Shown: positions 53,383-62,603, numbered from the stretch's first letter. The stretch: 64,000 nucleotides of DNA from Bacteroidales bacterium (GCA_003249255.1 QKJP01000059.1:62001-126000); one strand, 5' to 3'. The notes: a model not told the origin generated them from the sequence alone. Translations and numbers: made by a program.

Positions 53383-53961
53383 TTAGCTCTTCTTCACAAA
53401 TTTTGTAAGAATAACAATCCGTTGTCCGTTTACATTTCCTTCGATATGTTCTGCATTATCGTGTACTAAAGAAATGTTTCTTACCGGAGTACCTCTCTTA
53501 GCTGTAAAATTAGCACCCTTTACATTTAAATCTTTGATTAACACTACACTATCACCTTGCTGAAGAACTGCGCCATTGCTATCAAGATGCTTTACGATAT
53601 CAGCATCATCCAAACCTTCACCTGTAGACTCTGCCCATGTTTTTGTTTCTTCTTCTAAGTAAAGCATATCCAACAAATCCTGTGGCCATCCTTCTGATTT
53701 TATGCGATTAAGCATCCTCCATGCCATTACCTGAACTGCCGGCACAGTACTCCACATGCTTTCATTTAAGCAACGCCAATGGTTGGCATCCACTTGAGAT
53801 GCATCTTCAATCTGTTCTTTACAGGTATTACATATATAAACATGTCCATCCACTCCCTCCTTATCTCCCGGAGGCACCAAATAGGCTTGTAAATTTTCTT
53901 CACTTGCACACAGTTCACATTTAGATTCACTGCGGGCGCTTAATTCTTTTTCAAAACTCAT
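53383..53961 (-). CDS. PhnA/YjdM-like zinc-ribbon protein
   Basis: From the ATG at 53961 the product is 192 aa. The N-terminal zinc ribbon has C15-x-x-C18 and C44-x-x-C47 (KCELC, ICNTC). The C-terminal PhnA/YjdM domain reads GDSVVLIKDLNVKGANFTAKRGTPVRNI. The name comes from the E. coli phosphonate operon, but the family is not needed for phosphonate use and its function is unknown. An upstream GTG (53988) lies inside the promoter box, which supports the ATG start. Confidence 0.9.
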   Translation of the reverse strand: MSFEKELSARSESKCELCASEENLQAYLVPPGDKEGVDGHVYICNTCKEQIEDASQVDANHWRCLNESMWSTVPAVQVMAWRMLNRIKSEGWPQDLLDMLYLEEETKTWAESTGEGLDDADIVKHLDSNGAVLQQGDSVVLIKDLNVKGANFTAKRGTPVRNISLVHDNAEHIEGNVNGQRIVILTKFVKKS

Positions 53962-53987
53962 TTTGACTGTTCTTTTGTTTTCGGTCA

Positions 53988-53995
53988 CAAATATA
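53988..53995 (-). promoter_or_regulatory. Bacteroidota -7 promoter box (TATATTTG) of the PhnA-like gene
   Basis: An exact TAnnTTTG match on the minus strand, 27 nt upstream of the chosen ATG. Confidence 0.55.
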
Positions 53996-54112
53996 TTGAA
54001 ATATCAACGACGATCATATTATTGTGACTATTGTTTCATCTTCATTAATTTACATATCTAATTATTTAGATTTTAAATATTTTATTACTTACTTTGCCAA
54101 AAAAATTAACAC

Positions 54113-56578
54113 ATGGCAAAATATATTATAATCGGAGGTGTTGCAGGTGGTGCAACAACTGCAGCAAGATTAAGACGAGTTGACGAACAAGCTGAAATCA
54201 TCATGTTCGAAAAAGGGGAACATATCTCCTATGCAAATTGCGGATTACCATATTACATAGGAGGCGTTATTCAAGAACGAGAACGCCTATTAGTTCAAAC
54301 TCCCGAAAGCTTTAGTGCGAGATTTAACATTGATGTTCGCGTATTTTCAGAGGTCATTCAAATTAACAGTAAGGAGAAAATTGTTACTGTAAAAAACAGT
54401 GTAACTGGAAAAGAATATACCGAAAACTACGACAAATTAGTTCTTTCACCTGGAGCTAAACCGGTTAAATTCCCAATAGAAGGCTTTGATTTACCAAACA
54501 TATTTACACTTAGAAATGTAGCTGACACAGATAAAATCAAAAACTACGTAGATAAGAATGTACCCTACTCTGCTGTGGTTATAGGAGGCGGATTCATTGG
54601 TTTAGAAATGGCTGAGAATCTTCATCACAAAGGCATCAAAGTTACTTTGGTTGAAGCAGCTCCTCAAGTAATGAATATGATGGATGTAGAAATGGCATCG
54701 ATTATTCATCAACAATTTAAAGAACAAGAGGTAGGTTTATATCTAAACGACCGCGTTAAAGCATTTAAGAAAAACGGTGAAGCTCTAACCGTTCAGTTAG
54801 ACAGTGGAAAAGAAATTGATGCTGACTTTGCCATCTTCTCAGCTGGTGTAAAACCCGATGTTGATGTGGCAAAAACATCCGGAATCGAAATCGGAAAAAA
54901 TGGTGGTATCATCGTGAATGAATATCTGCAAACCACCATTGAAGATATTTATGCAGTGGGTGATGCCATTGAATTTGATAATCCGATTACCCACCAAAAA
55001 ACCATCACTTATTTAGCTGGTCCAGCTAATAAACAAGGACGAATTTTAGCGGATAATTTAGTTTTTGGACACAAAAAAAAGTACAAAGGTTCAATTGGCA
55101 CTGCAATTGCCAAAATATTTGATTTAACGGCTGCTACGGCTGGTATGTCGGATAAACACTTACTCTCTTCGGGGATGACTTTTAAGTCTACAATTATCAA
55201 TGGAGGTTCTCATGCAGGTTACTATCCTGAAGCGATGCCAATGACTTTAAAAATTAGCTTTAATCCGGAAACAGGTGAGCTTTATGGTGGACAAGTTGTA
55301 GGTATCAAAGGTGTGGATAAACGCATTGACATGATCGCAACCGTTATTCGAAACAGAGGAACTATTTATGACCTTCAGGAAATCGAACATGCTTATGCTC
55401 CACCTTTCTCATCAGCAAAAGATCCGGTGAATCAGATTGGTTTTAACGCTGAAAATATTATTGAAGGCTTATTCAAACCTCTTTCGGCTTATCAAATGAA
55501 AGACCGTAGGGAAAATGAGGTTTTCGTTTTAGATGTGCGTACCGCAGAAGAAGTGCAATTGGGAATGATTGAAGGTGCTGTTAACATTAATGTAGATGAA
55601 ATCAGGGCTAATCTGGATCGCATTCCAAAGGATAAAAAGATTTACATCTATTGCGGTGTGGGACTGAGAGGTTATGTGGCAGCCCGAATTTTAGCTCAAC
55701 ATGGTTACAATGTTTATAATTTATCCGGTGGATTAAAAGTATACAATGCCGCCATAGCCAATCAAAATAATGAAATTGCATTTAAACCCCAATTATTAGA
55801 AGAAAGCAAAAAAATGTTAGCAAAAACGATTCAAACGATGAAATTACATGAAGTTGATGCCTGTGGCTTACAATGTCCCGGACCTATTTTAAAACTTAAA
55901 GAGGAGATTGATAAGCTTGTGCCGGGTGAGCGCCTTAGACAAGTAGCTACCGATAGTGGTTTTAAAAACGATGTAGCCTCATGGTGTAATGTAACCGGTA
56001 ATAAATTGATCAGCGTTACTAAAGAAGATGGTAAAATTGTTGCGATCATTGAAAAAGCGGCTCCGGTTGAATTAACTGCAAACCTCTCTTTACCCGCTCA
56101 ACACTCGATTAAAGATGCTTCATTAGTTGTTTTTAGTGATGATATGGATCGTGCCTTAGCCTCGTTTGTAATTGCACAGGGTGCTGCATCGATGGGGAAA
56201 CCGGTAACGATGTTCTTTACTTTTTGGGGATTGAATGTGATTAAGAAGCAAGAAAAACCTAAGGTGGAGAAAAACATTGCCGGTAAAATGTTTGGGATGA
56301 TGATGCCTAAACATAGTAGCAAGTTGAAACTTTCGAAAATGAACATGTTGAACATGGGTCGCTTGATGATGAAAAAACGTATGCAGGCTGAAAATGTTGA
56401 TCCATTGGAAACCATGATTGAAAATGCATCCAAACTTGGAATCAAAATGATTGCCTGCCAAATGTCGATGGATGTGATGGGTGTGAAAAAGGAAGAATTA
56501 TTCGACCATGTAGAAATTGGTGGTGTGGCGAATTATTTGGAAAAAGCCGAGATGAGTAATTTGAATTTGTTTATTTAA
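54113..56578 (+). CDS. CoA-disulfide reductase-like flavoprotein fused to rhodanese, TusA and DsrE domains
   Basis: 821 aa, cytosolic. The FAD/NAD(P)H oxidoreductase (about 1-445) has the dinucleotide motif IIGGVAGGATTAARLRR and the single redox Cys43 of CoA-disulfide/persulfide reductases (YANCGLPYYIGG), plus a second GGGFIGLEMAE motif. The rhodanese (about 460-560) has its catalytic Cys at 514 (IYCGVGLRG). The TusA domain (about 580-650) has the CPGP motif with Cys588. The DsrE/DsrF-like domain (about 665-821) has a late Cys in KMIACQMSMDVMG. Sulfur would pass between the Cys residues as persulfide. Similar fusions are known in anaerobes. The gene is monocistronic. Confidence 0.95.
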   Translation: MAKYIIIGGVAGGATTAARLRRVDEQAEIIMFEKGEHISYANCGLPYYIGGVIQERERLLVQTPESFSARFNIDVRVFSEVIQINSKEKIVTVKNSVTGKEYTENYDKLVLSPGAKPVKFPIEGFDLPNIFTLRNVADTDKIKNYVDKNVPYSAVVIGGGFIGLEMAENLHHKGIKVTLVEAAPQVMNMMDVEMASIIHQQFKEQEVGLYLNDRVKAFKKNGEALTVQLDSGKEIDADFAIFSAGVKPDVDVAKTSGIEIGKNGGIIVNEYLQTTIEDIYAVGDAIEFDNPITHQKTITYLAGPANKQGRILADNLVFGHKKKYKGSIGTAIAKIFDLTAATAGMSDKHLLSSGMTFKSTIINGGSHAGYYPEAMPMTLKISFNPETGELYGGQVVGIKGVDKRIDMIATVIRNRGTIYDLQEIEHAYAPPFSSAKDPVNQIGFNAENIIEGLFKPLSAYQMKDRRENEVFVLDVRTAEEVQLGMIEGAVNINVDEIRANLDRIPKDKKIYIYCGVGLRGYVAARILAQHGYNVYNLSGGLKVYNAAIANQNNEIAFKPQLLEESKKMLAKTIQTMKLHEVDACGLQCPGPILKLKEEIDKLVPGERLRQVATDSGFKNDVASWCNVTGNKLISVTKEDGKIVAIIEKAAPVELTANLSLPAQHSIKDASLVVFSDDMDRALASFVIAQGAASMGKPVTMFFTFWGLNVIKKQEKPKVEKNIAGKMFGMMMPKHSSKLKLSKMNMLNMGRLMMKKRMQAENVDPLETMIENASKLGIKMIACQMSMDVMGVKKEELFDHVEIGGVANYLEKAEMSNLNLFI

Positions 56579-56590
56579 AAAGTTCGAAGT

Positions 56591-56810
56591 CCGAAGCACG
56601 GAGTACGGAGTTGTTTTGCAGCTTTAGAATAGTGTATTGTACAATTTACATGATTGAAATACAGTGCTTAGCACAATGAAAACACTGTGATTTTTCGGAT
56701 AAGCTACTAGCTGTTAGCCATTAGCTTCTAACCAAATATTTCATTGGCTAGAAGCTAGTAGTTGGTTGCTGGTAGTTTTTATTCTTTGGACACCGAACTC
56801 CGTACTTCGG
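56591..56810. repeat. Nested inverted repeats between convergent genes
   Basis: The outer arms CCGAAG..GTACGGAGTT (56591-56612) and AACTCCGTACTTCGG (56796-56810) pair. Inside, a 16-bp imperfect stem (56717-56761) built on the GAAGCTAGTAG motif has a 12-nt loop, followed by TTTTTATTC. It lies between the stops of convergent genes, so a bidirectional terminator role is likely. Confidence 0.6.
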
Positions 56811-56812
56811 GT

Positions 56813-57694
56813 TTATTTAATCGGCACCAAAATCTCTGTTTTTAATTTCTCCGGTTTAGTTTTATCCGGGGTGTTCAGATATTTTTCCAAGCAAGGTTCA
56901 TCTCTTAGCTCTACCCCATTTTCAGGAATCCATTTTCCAAAGATGTAATCGTAGCTTATGGAAAAGTTCTCATAAGGTCCTTTGTGGGTAAAGATGGCAT
57001 ATTTCCCTCCGGCAATTTCCTTGACCCCAATTTCGCCTTCCGGATCAACACTCTTAGATGTAGTTACACAGGCTTCGTAGCGTAATTTACCAGTTTCGGT
57101 AACTTGAGGATCATCGTAAGAAATACCGATAAACTCAGTTTTAAAGCCAAAGAGACGTTTTTGTTTAGCAAATTCACATACTTTGTCCCAAGCCTTACTT
57201 GCACTTTCGTTATAAGCACCTTGTGATTGAACATAAATAACTTGCTTTGGCTTTAAAGTTTTAACTGTAGGTTTTAGATTGATCGTTTCCATGATTCGAT
57301 TAATTAATGTTGTACCATAAATAGGAACCTCTGTGAGTCTTTTTTCACGATAATCACCGGGTGAGGTCCCAAATCGTTTTTTAAATGCTTTATTAAAAGA
57401 GGCCGGATTATCGTAGCCCACTTTTAAAGCAATTTCATTTATAGCCATGGCTGTTGAACGAAGAAGAGTAGCAGAATTTTCCATGCGAATACGCATTACA
57501 TAAGATCCTAATGATTCACCCAAGTAAGCACGCATAATGCGATGGAAATGATAAACTGAATAATTACCTTCTTGAGCTATTTCTTGCAATTTCAGATCTT
57601 TATCTAAATTTCGCTGAATATGGTGTAGTACCACATTAATTTGCTCGTGGTAATATTTCTGCGTATCGTTTTTCTTTGCAACTGTCATTTTCAT
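56813..57694 (-). CDS. AraC-family regulator with GyrI-like effector domain
   Basis: 293 aa. The N-terminal AraC-type DNA-binding domain (about 15-115) has two helix-turn-helix units (LQEIAQEGNYSVYHFHRIM; INEIALKVGYDNPASFNKAF), with the RFGTSPGDYR end. The C-terminal GyrI-like domain (about 130-293; KQVIYVQSQGAYNESASKAW, GGKYAIFTHKGPYENFSISYDYI) binds small ligands. This arrangement, with the HTH in front, is that of Rob- and BmrR-like multidrug regulators. No obvious target gene is next to it. Confidence 0.93.
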   Translation of the reverse strand: MKMTVAKKNDTQKYYHEQINVVLHHIQRNLDKDLKLQEIAQEGNYSVYHFHRIMRAYLGESLGSYVMRIRMENSATLLRSTAMAINEIALKVGYDNPASFNKAFKKRFGTSPGDYREKRLTEVPIYGTTLINRIMETINLKPTVKTLKPKQVIYVQSQGAYNESASKAWDKVCEFAKQKRLFGFKTEFIGISYDDPQVTETGKLRYEACVTTSKSVDPEGEIGVKEIAGGKYAIFTHKGPYENFSISYDYIFGKWIPENGVELRDEPCLEKYLNTPDKTKPEKLKTEILVPIK

Positions 57695-57723
57695 TCATTC
57701 ATTTTTACTGATCGATCATGATA

Positions 57724-57731
57724 CAAAGGTA
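57724..57731 (-). promoter_or_regulatory. Bacteroidota -7 promoter box (TACCTTTG) of the AraC-family gene
   Basis: An exact TAnnTTTG match on the minus strand, 30 nt upstream of the start codon. Confidence 0.5.
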
Positions 57732-58238
57732 AGGCAGTAGTTGAAAGTAACATTTTCCTTTCTTGCTAATTTTTAAAAACTATTAATTGTGGTTTTAATG
57801 TGCTGATGTGCAAATGCGACAATGTGCAAATTTAGGCTCAGCAATATCCCCAGGGAGCTTGGATGAAATAAAACATTAGTCCTAATTGTTGATCATATAA
57901 CTTCATTAAATTCATGACTACCAATTACATATACTTCACAATCCTGTTAATCAGATTAATCCTATCAAAAAAACAGACAGGATACACAGGAATTATGGGA
58001 TCGATCCGAAAAGTTGGAGAACAATAAAAAATAATAAGGTTATGTCTTTCGGATTTTGAGAGATTGAAATATGTTATTAGGTTTTTAATAACCTTAAAAT
58101 CTATTGGCTTCAGCCACCTTAGTAGTTATAAGATAAGTTGTATTATACACACCTTATTACCTTATTTTTTTAGGTAATTCAACTTATCCTCCAAACAATA
58201 GGTTTAATTCGATTTATGTAATATAGCCATAGTAATCG
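57732..58238. other. Noncoding region
   Basis: About 500 nt without a plausible gene. The only structure is the hairpin near 58132-58188. Confidence 0.5.
58132..58188 (-). terminator. Hairpin downstream of the envelope operon
   Basis: Outer arms GATAAGTTG / CAACTTATC enclose a perfect inner stem ATTACCT / AGGTAAT around a T-rich 9-nt loop. It lies 50 nt after the last stop of the minus-strand operon. The T-run is in the loop, so the terminator role is tentative. Confidence 0.5.
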
Positions 58239-59039
58239 TTACAAGCTCAAATAATAAAATATACGCTCTCTTAATTTTGCAATAAATGCTTCATCAAGCT
58301 GTTTGTTGTAGTTCAAAGCTAGTTCATAACTATGAACCTTGCCACCATTGTAAAAGCGCATAAAAGGATAAACTCCAAACACCAAACCGCTTGTATAATA
58401 ATTGGTTGCAAATTGATGATACCCAAAACCAAGAAATGTTAAATTTAAAGTCAGGCTTACGGCGCCTCTAAAATATTTTTTACAATAAAACATGCCCAAA
58501 CCGGGCAAATACTTTGATCTTTTAAGAGCTACTTCCGGATTCAGTTTTGGAGCTGGTTCGATGGCTTCATAAGTGAGTTTCTTTTGTGCATAAAGCTCTC
58601 CTAAGAGTTTTTGTAAATAATCGTAGTGCTCATTTTCTAAATTGGTGAACAACCACAAGCTCAACATATTAAAATTGGAAATTAAAATTGAATCCTCAAT
58701 TGAAGTGAGCTCAACAAAGGCATCGTAATACAAACTATCAAAGAAACAACTTTTTGCTATGGCATAACGCACTTCAGGCTTATCTTTTTCTTGCGACGGT
58801 AAACGCCTAAGAGCACTTCGGTATTCTTGTGTAAGATTATATTGATTTGCAAGTTCAGCTTTGGCATAAAGCAAAGGGCTTCGAACAGAATCATTATCCG
58901 ATTGCCAAATTTGATATTCTAAATTAAGGCTCAACGAATCGTACCCGGCCTTTTCTTCAGCTTTAACCTTAATCCCTATAATTAACAACAGAATGGCGGT
59001 AATAATCCTGTATATTTTTACGTATCTGATTTTTAACAT
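58239..59039 (-). CDS. Envelope protein with DUF5683-like C-terminus
   Basis: 266 aa with a signal peptide (MLKIRYVKIYRIITAILLLI.., cleavage after VKA). The central part is helical (about 30-170), TPR-like in feel. The C-terminal part has LPGLGMFYCKKYFRGAVSL and two hydrophobic segments, then FYNGGKVHSYELALNYN. This matches the pattern of DUF5683-type membrane domains and of the protein encoded by the preceding gene. The start overlaps that gene by 71 nt in another frame. Confidence 0.72.
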   Translation of the reverse strand: MLKIRYVKIYRIITAILLLIIGIKVKAEEKAGYDSLSLNLEYQIWQSDNDSVRSPLLYAKAELANQYNLTQEYRSALRRLPSQEKDKPEVRYAIAKSCFFDSLYYDAFVELTSIEDSILISNFNMLSLWLFTNLENEHYDYLQKLLGELYAQKKLTYEAIEPAPKLNPEVALKRSKYLPGLGMFYCKKYFRGAVSLTLNLTFLGFGYHQFATNYYTSGLVFGVYPFMRFYNGGKVHSYELALNYNKQLDEAFIAKLRERIFYYLSL

Positions 59040-59784
59040 CGCGTTTATGCTTTTGATTTAAGCCAACTGTTCCCCAAATATTACCGATATAGAAAACCGA
59101 AAAAAGTGAAATAGCAGAAGCTTTTCGAAAATCACTCCCCTGATTTGCAAAAGCCTCTAAAACGATTCCTGCTAAAAGAGCATTCATCATGAAAGAATTG
59201 ATGGCTTGTCTCTTAAAACCCATCGAAAACTTTCCCCATCCGGGCAGTAATGCCGACTTCAATCCTGAAACAAAAGCTCCCGGAAGCTTATAATTATCCT
59301 GATAAAACTTCACATTTTGAGCCAATGTGACCTCATTAATTTCAGATAGATTCTCGACAAGAGGCTCATTATAAAGCATTTTAAGATTTAACAGATAAGC
59401 TTCTTGCATCGTATTGTCAATAACCTTTTTATACAGATTATAAATCCTTTGGCAGGATGAAGTATCCGCATTAAAAAATGACAGATTAAGCAAATGAATT
59501 TGAAGAGGCTTGCTAAGATCCGAATTAGTTACATCCTTTAGCTGTTGATAAGCTAAACCATACTGCTTAAAATTCTGATAAAATTGGAAACTATAATAGG
59601 CTTGTTCTGATTCTGAATGATAATTACCGCATTTGTTTAGCCAGGCTTTTGCTTCATTCTCCAAGTTATGGGTTATTAGATATGAAAAGAAAGCAGTATC
59701 ACACAAAGCCTTCTTTTCATTTTGCCCCGCTACAATTATGCTGTTTAAAATTATAATAACAAGGGTGATCCAATACTTTGCCAT
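58969..59784 (-). CDS. Envelope protein, paralogue-like partner with DUF5683-like C-terminus
   Basis: The ATG at 59784 gives a Sec signal peptide (MAKYWITLVIIILNSIIVA, cleavage after AGQ) and 271 aa; an earlier ATG at 59829 would place it after 15 unlikely residues. The architecture matches the next protein: a helical N-terminal half, then ALLPGWGKFSMGFKRQAINSF, hydrophobic segments and GNIWGTVGLNQKHKRD. The two may form a heteromeric complex. It overlaps the yidD-like gene by 68 nt and the next gene by 71 nt. Confidence 0.75.
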   Translation of the reverse strand: MAKYWITLVIIILNSIIVAGQNEKKALCDTAFFSYLITHNLENEAKAWLNKCGNYHSESEQAYYSFQFYQNFKQYGLAYQQLKDVTNSDLSKPLQIHLLNLSFFNADTSSCQRIYNLYKKVIDNTMQEAYLLNLKMLYNEPLVENLSEINEVTLAQNVKFYQDNYKLPGAFVSGLKSALLPGWGKFSMGFKRQAINSFMMNALLAGIVLEAFANQGSDFRKASAISLFSVFYIGNIWGTVGLNQKHKRDVKNQIRKNIQDYYRHSVVNYRD

Positions 59785-60145
59785 ATTTTTCTTTATCGAA
59801 TAAAATTGCCGGATATTCAAAAGCTGCATACCCTGTACAACGAGTCAAACGGTCAGCCGTTAAAAACAGACCTTTTATAACTCCGTTTTGCTGAAGCGCT
59901 AAATGTGAAAAAGTTCCACAGGATGGATGATAATCACATTCAGCAGCAATTTGATCAGATATCACTAATTCGTAGAAGTTAAGCAACCACTGAAGCGGAT
60001 TCAGACTCTTTGAACTATGGATATCCTTAACTCTATCTTCTTGGTAATGATTCCGAAATTCATCCAGCAGTTTGTCATTTGGTGTCTGTGCAAACAAATT
60101 GCCGGATAGAAATCCAATCGACAGTGTAAGAATAAGCCGCTTCAT
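59717..60145 (-). CDS. YidD-like protein with a Sec signal peptide
   Basis: 142 aa. A signal peptide (about 1-20, MKRLILTLSIGFLSGNLFA) precedes a helical stretch and a YidD-like domain at about 65-130: ECDYHPSCGTFSHLALQQNG, GLFLTADRLTRCTGYAA. The Y-x-P-[ST]-C-S-x-[YF] core and the L-x-x-x-R-x-x-R-C element match the membrane-insertion factor YidD. YidD itself is cytoplasmic and membrane-attached, so an exported version is unexpected. It lies in a four-gene envelope operon. Confidence 0.8.
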   Translation of the reverse strand: MKRLILTLSIGFLSGNLFAQTPNDKLLDEFRNHYQEDRVKDIHSSKSLNPLQWLLNFYELVISDQIAAECDYHPSCGTFSHLALQQNGVIKGLFLTADRLTRCTGYAAFEYPAILFDKEKYGKVLDHPCYYNFKQHNCSGAK

Positions 60146-60151
60146 TATAAA

Positions 60152-60820
60152 CTATAATAAAATACCGATACGCACACCAACAATAAACATAAAGTTAGAG
60201 CTCTCTTCACTTACAATTCTATTACTATAATGATATACTCCATCTTCATCATATGCACTATCTTCTCTATAATCCGGCATAGAAGATGTTTTATAACCTA
60301 CTCCAATAAAGTAATCCATCAACAGGTTACCGTATTCAGATTGATTACCAATAAGAATCGCTAATTCTTTATGGTTTGAATCATGATAATCCACAGCATT
60401 ATCTTTATAAAATCCAATACTATGTGTTCTATATCTGAAGTATGGAGCTACATAAGTTCCTTCAAGATATTCGGCTCCATTGGGATAATAGCGCACATTA
60501 GCTTCAAAAGCAAAACCCCGTTTACTTTCTATTACATCTATATCATCGTAGAAAAAATGATATAAATAATCGGCATCTGTGGCTCCAATCCCCACTTCGG
60601 CAGAAATATAATCGGTTAACTTGCGCTCATAATTCAACATGTACACCCCTCTTGTAATGGCAGCAAGGTTTAATTTGATGGCATTTTTTTCTTCATAGAT
60701 ATTTTCATCATCAAGGGTTTGGGTCGCATTAAAGGCATCATAAACAATAACACCTCCATTATTTTGTGCGAAAACTTGGCCGGCAACCGTTAGAAATAAA
60801 CCAAATATAAATTGTTTCAT
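60152..60820 (-). CDS. Outer-membrane beta-barrel protein
   Basis: 222 aa with a signal peptide (cleavage after VFAQ). The barrel pattern includes VYMLNYERKLTDYISAEVGIG, FAFEANVRYYP, YVAPYFRYRTHSIGFY, MDYFIGVGYK and a terminal FMFIVGVRIGILL. It resembles DUF3575-type or small OmpA-like barrels. First gene of the four-gene operon, 7 nt before yidD-like, with a promoter box 36 nt upstream. Confidence 0.8.
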   Translation of the reverse strand: MKQFIFGLFLTVAGQVFAQNNGGVIVYDAFNATQTLDDENIYEEKNAIKLNLAAITRGVYMLNYERKLTDYISAEVGIGATDADYLYHFFYDDIDVIESKRGFAFEANVRYYPNGAEYLEGTYVAPYFRYRTHSIGFYKDNAVDYHDSNHKELAILIGNQSEYGNLLMDYFIGVGYKTSSMPDYREDSAYDEDGVYHYSNRIVSEESSNFMFIVGVRIGILL

Positions 60821-60855
60821 CAGTTCAAATTATTACTTTCGTTATGTTTAATGAA

Positions 60856-60863
60856 CAAAAATA
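60856..60863 (-). promoter_or_regulatory. Bacteroidota -7 promoter box (TATTTTTG) of the four-gene operon
   Basis: An exact TAnnTTTG match on the minus strand, 36 nt upstream of the first gene, in the 53-nt space between divergent genes. Confidence 0.45.
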
Positions 60864-60873
60864 GTATAAAATT

Positions 60874-62523
60874 ATGAACAAACTAATTCTCTCATTTTTA
60901 ATAACGCTGTATGCTTATGCTGTAAATGCTCAGGATTTCCAGGTCTCCATCGGGCAACCACATAAAGTACCGGCAACTTCCAGCTCGGTTTGCATTGGCT
61001 CTATTGACAAAAACATTTACTCCATCGACTGGGATTACCAAAAAAAGCGACACTCCTTATCGATCTACAATGGGGCGAATTTAACCTTTGCGAATTCTGC
61101 GGTAATTAAGGCTCAATCGTGCGGAAAAAATAAAGATTGCATTGACAGGCACTTCGATTACGAGCGTACACTTTTTATGAAAGACAAAATGTTTATGCTT
61201 GTCTCAACCTACGAAAAGCAAAATAATGAGAAGCAATTATACGCCCAGGAAATCGACAAAAGCGGAAAGTTTATTGGGCAGAAAAGACTCATTGATAAAT
61301 ACGAAACCAACAAGAAAAAACGTGCTCATTATTCTGAGTGGTTTTCAGACGACCGTTCAAAATTTATGACCATCTTACATCCTGATGAAGACAAAAAGGC
61401 ATCTGAAAAATTCTTCATCAAAGTATATGATAGTGAACTTAACAACTTATTAAACACTCAGGTTACACTTCCGTACGAAGATGAAAATGTTGGGGTTGAG
61501 GACTACTACCTAACCAATGATGGTTTAGTTGTGATGTTGGTTGAAATTGACAAGGAAGCTAAAGAAACATCAAAAACAGATGACGATAAAAAATATGAAT
61601 TACTGGTATTAGATCAGAAAGGAACTTTAAATAAATTCAACATTGCCATTAGTAAAAAAAGCATCCAAAGCATTGGTGTACGCATTAATGATAAGGAAGG
61701 AAAGATAATTTGTTCGGGTCTTTATGCCGACATTACATCTTCGGCTAATAAGGTAAAAGATATTGATGGTTTGTTTTATTTAAACATTGACATTAAGTCT
61801 TTAAAGGTTCTGCAAGAGGGTTATAAAAAACTTTCAGATGAAATTGTAGATCATTTAAAATCGAACTTCAAAAGTGGAGATCGCAAAGAGAAGCGAAAAA
61901 ATAAAAAGAAAGACAGTGGTATTTCTGTAAAGTTTGAAATTACCGACATTTTGCATACCAAAGATGGAGGCATGATGATCTTATCTGAAATGACGCATAA
62001 CTACACCGTAACTACTACGAGCACCGATAGCAACGGTAATGTAAGAACTTATACAGTTGACCATTACGAAAGAGGTAACGTTTTGGTATCTTTTATTAAT
62101 AAGGATGGCGAAATTACACAATACACCGATATTCCTAAATTTCAACACACTACCAGCGACGGAGGAACTTATAGCTCTTACATGCTCTTTGAAAAAGATG
62201 ACCGTGTATTCATCATTTACCATGATGATCCTAAAAACTTTAGTTCCAACATAAAATCGGCAAGAGACATTAGTATTATGAGTAATCCTAAAACGGCTGA
62301 TTTGGTAGCGGTAGAAATCTTACCGGATGGAAAATATACCAAAAGAAGACTCTTTAACAACGGTGATAAAAACCTTACCACCTACATTCATTCTGCCGAG
62401 AAGATTGGTAATGGGGAGTATGTATTACCCTATTTCATAAAACCAAAGATGGCTTGCTTTAGATGTAGTTGTACAATGCTATTTAACAAAGACAAGACTG
62501 GCTTGATGAAATTTAAGCTGTAA
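60874..62523 (+). CDS. Secreted protein of unknown function (549 aa)
   Basis: A signal peptide (MNKLILSFLITLYAYAVNA, cleavage after A) directs export. The mature part alternates strands with polar loops, with repeated LLVSTYEK, MTILHPDEDKK, VVMLVEIDKE and DGLFYLNIDIKSL, like a beta-propeller. A Lys-rich stretch (KSGDRKEKRKNKKKDSG) lies near residue 335. The C-terminus has CFRCSC and lacks a T9SS sorting domain. Divergent from the four-gene envelope operon, with which it may share function. Family not recognised. Confidence 0.75.
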   Translation: MNKLILSFLITLYAYAVNAQDFQVSIGQPHKVPATSSSVCIGSIDKNIYSIDWDYQKKRHSLSIYNGANLTFANSAVIKAQSCGKNKDCIDRHFDYERTLFMKDKMFMLVSTYEKQNNEKQLYAQEIDKSGKFIGQKRLIDKYETNKKKRAHYSEWFSDDRSKFMTILHPDEDKKASEKFFIKVYDSELNNLLNTQVTLPYEDENVGVEDYYLTNDGLVVMLVEIDKEAKETSKTDDDKKYELLVLDQKGTLNKFNIAISKKSIQSIGVRINDKEGKIICSGLYADITSSANKVKDIDGLFYLNIDIKSLKVLQEGYKKLSDEIVDHLKSNFKSGDRKEKRKNKKKDSGISVKFEITDILHTKDGGMMILSEMTHNYTVTTTSTDSNGNVRTYTVDHYERGNVLVSFINKDGEITQYTDIPKFQHTTSDGGTYSSYMLFEKDDRVFIIYHDDPKNFSSNIKSARDISIMSNPKTADLVAVEILPDGKYTKRRLFNNGDKNLTTYIHSAEKIGNGEYVLPYFIKPKMACFRCSCTMLFNKDKTGLMKFKL

Positions 62524-62603
62524 AAACAGTAGATCATTAGACTATAGCCCCAATAATTAGCGGGGAGACATTAGATCAAATTATATTACACTAAAAAAAC
62601 CAT

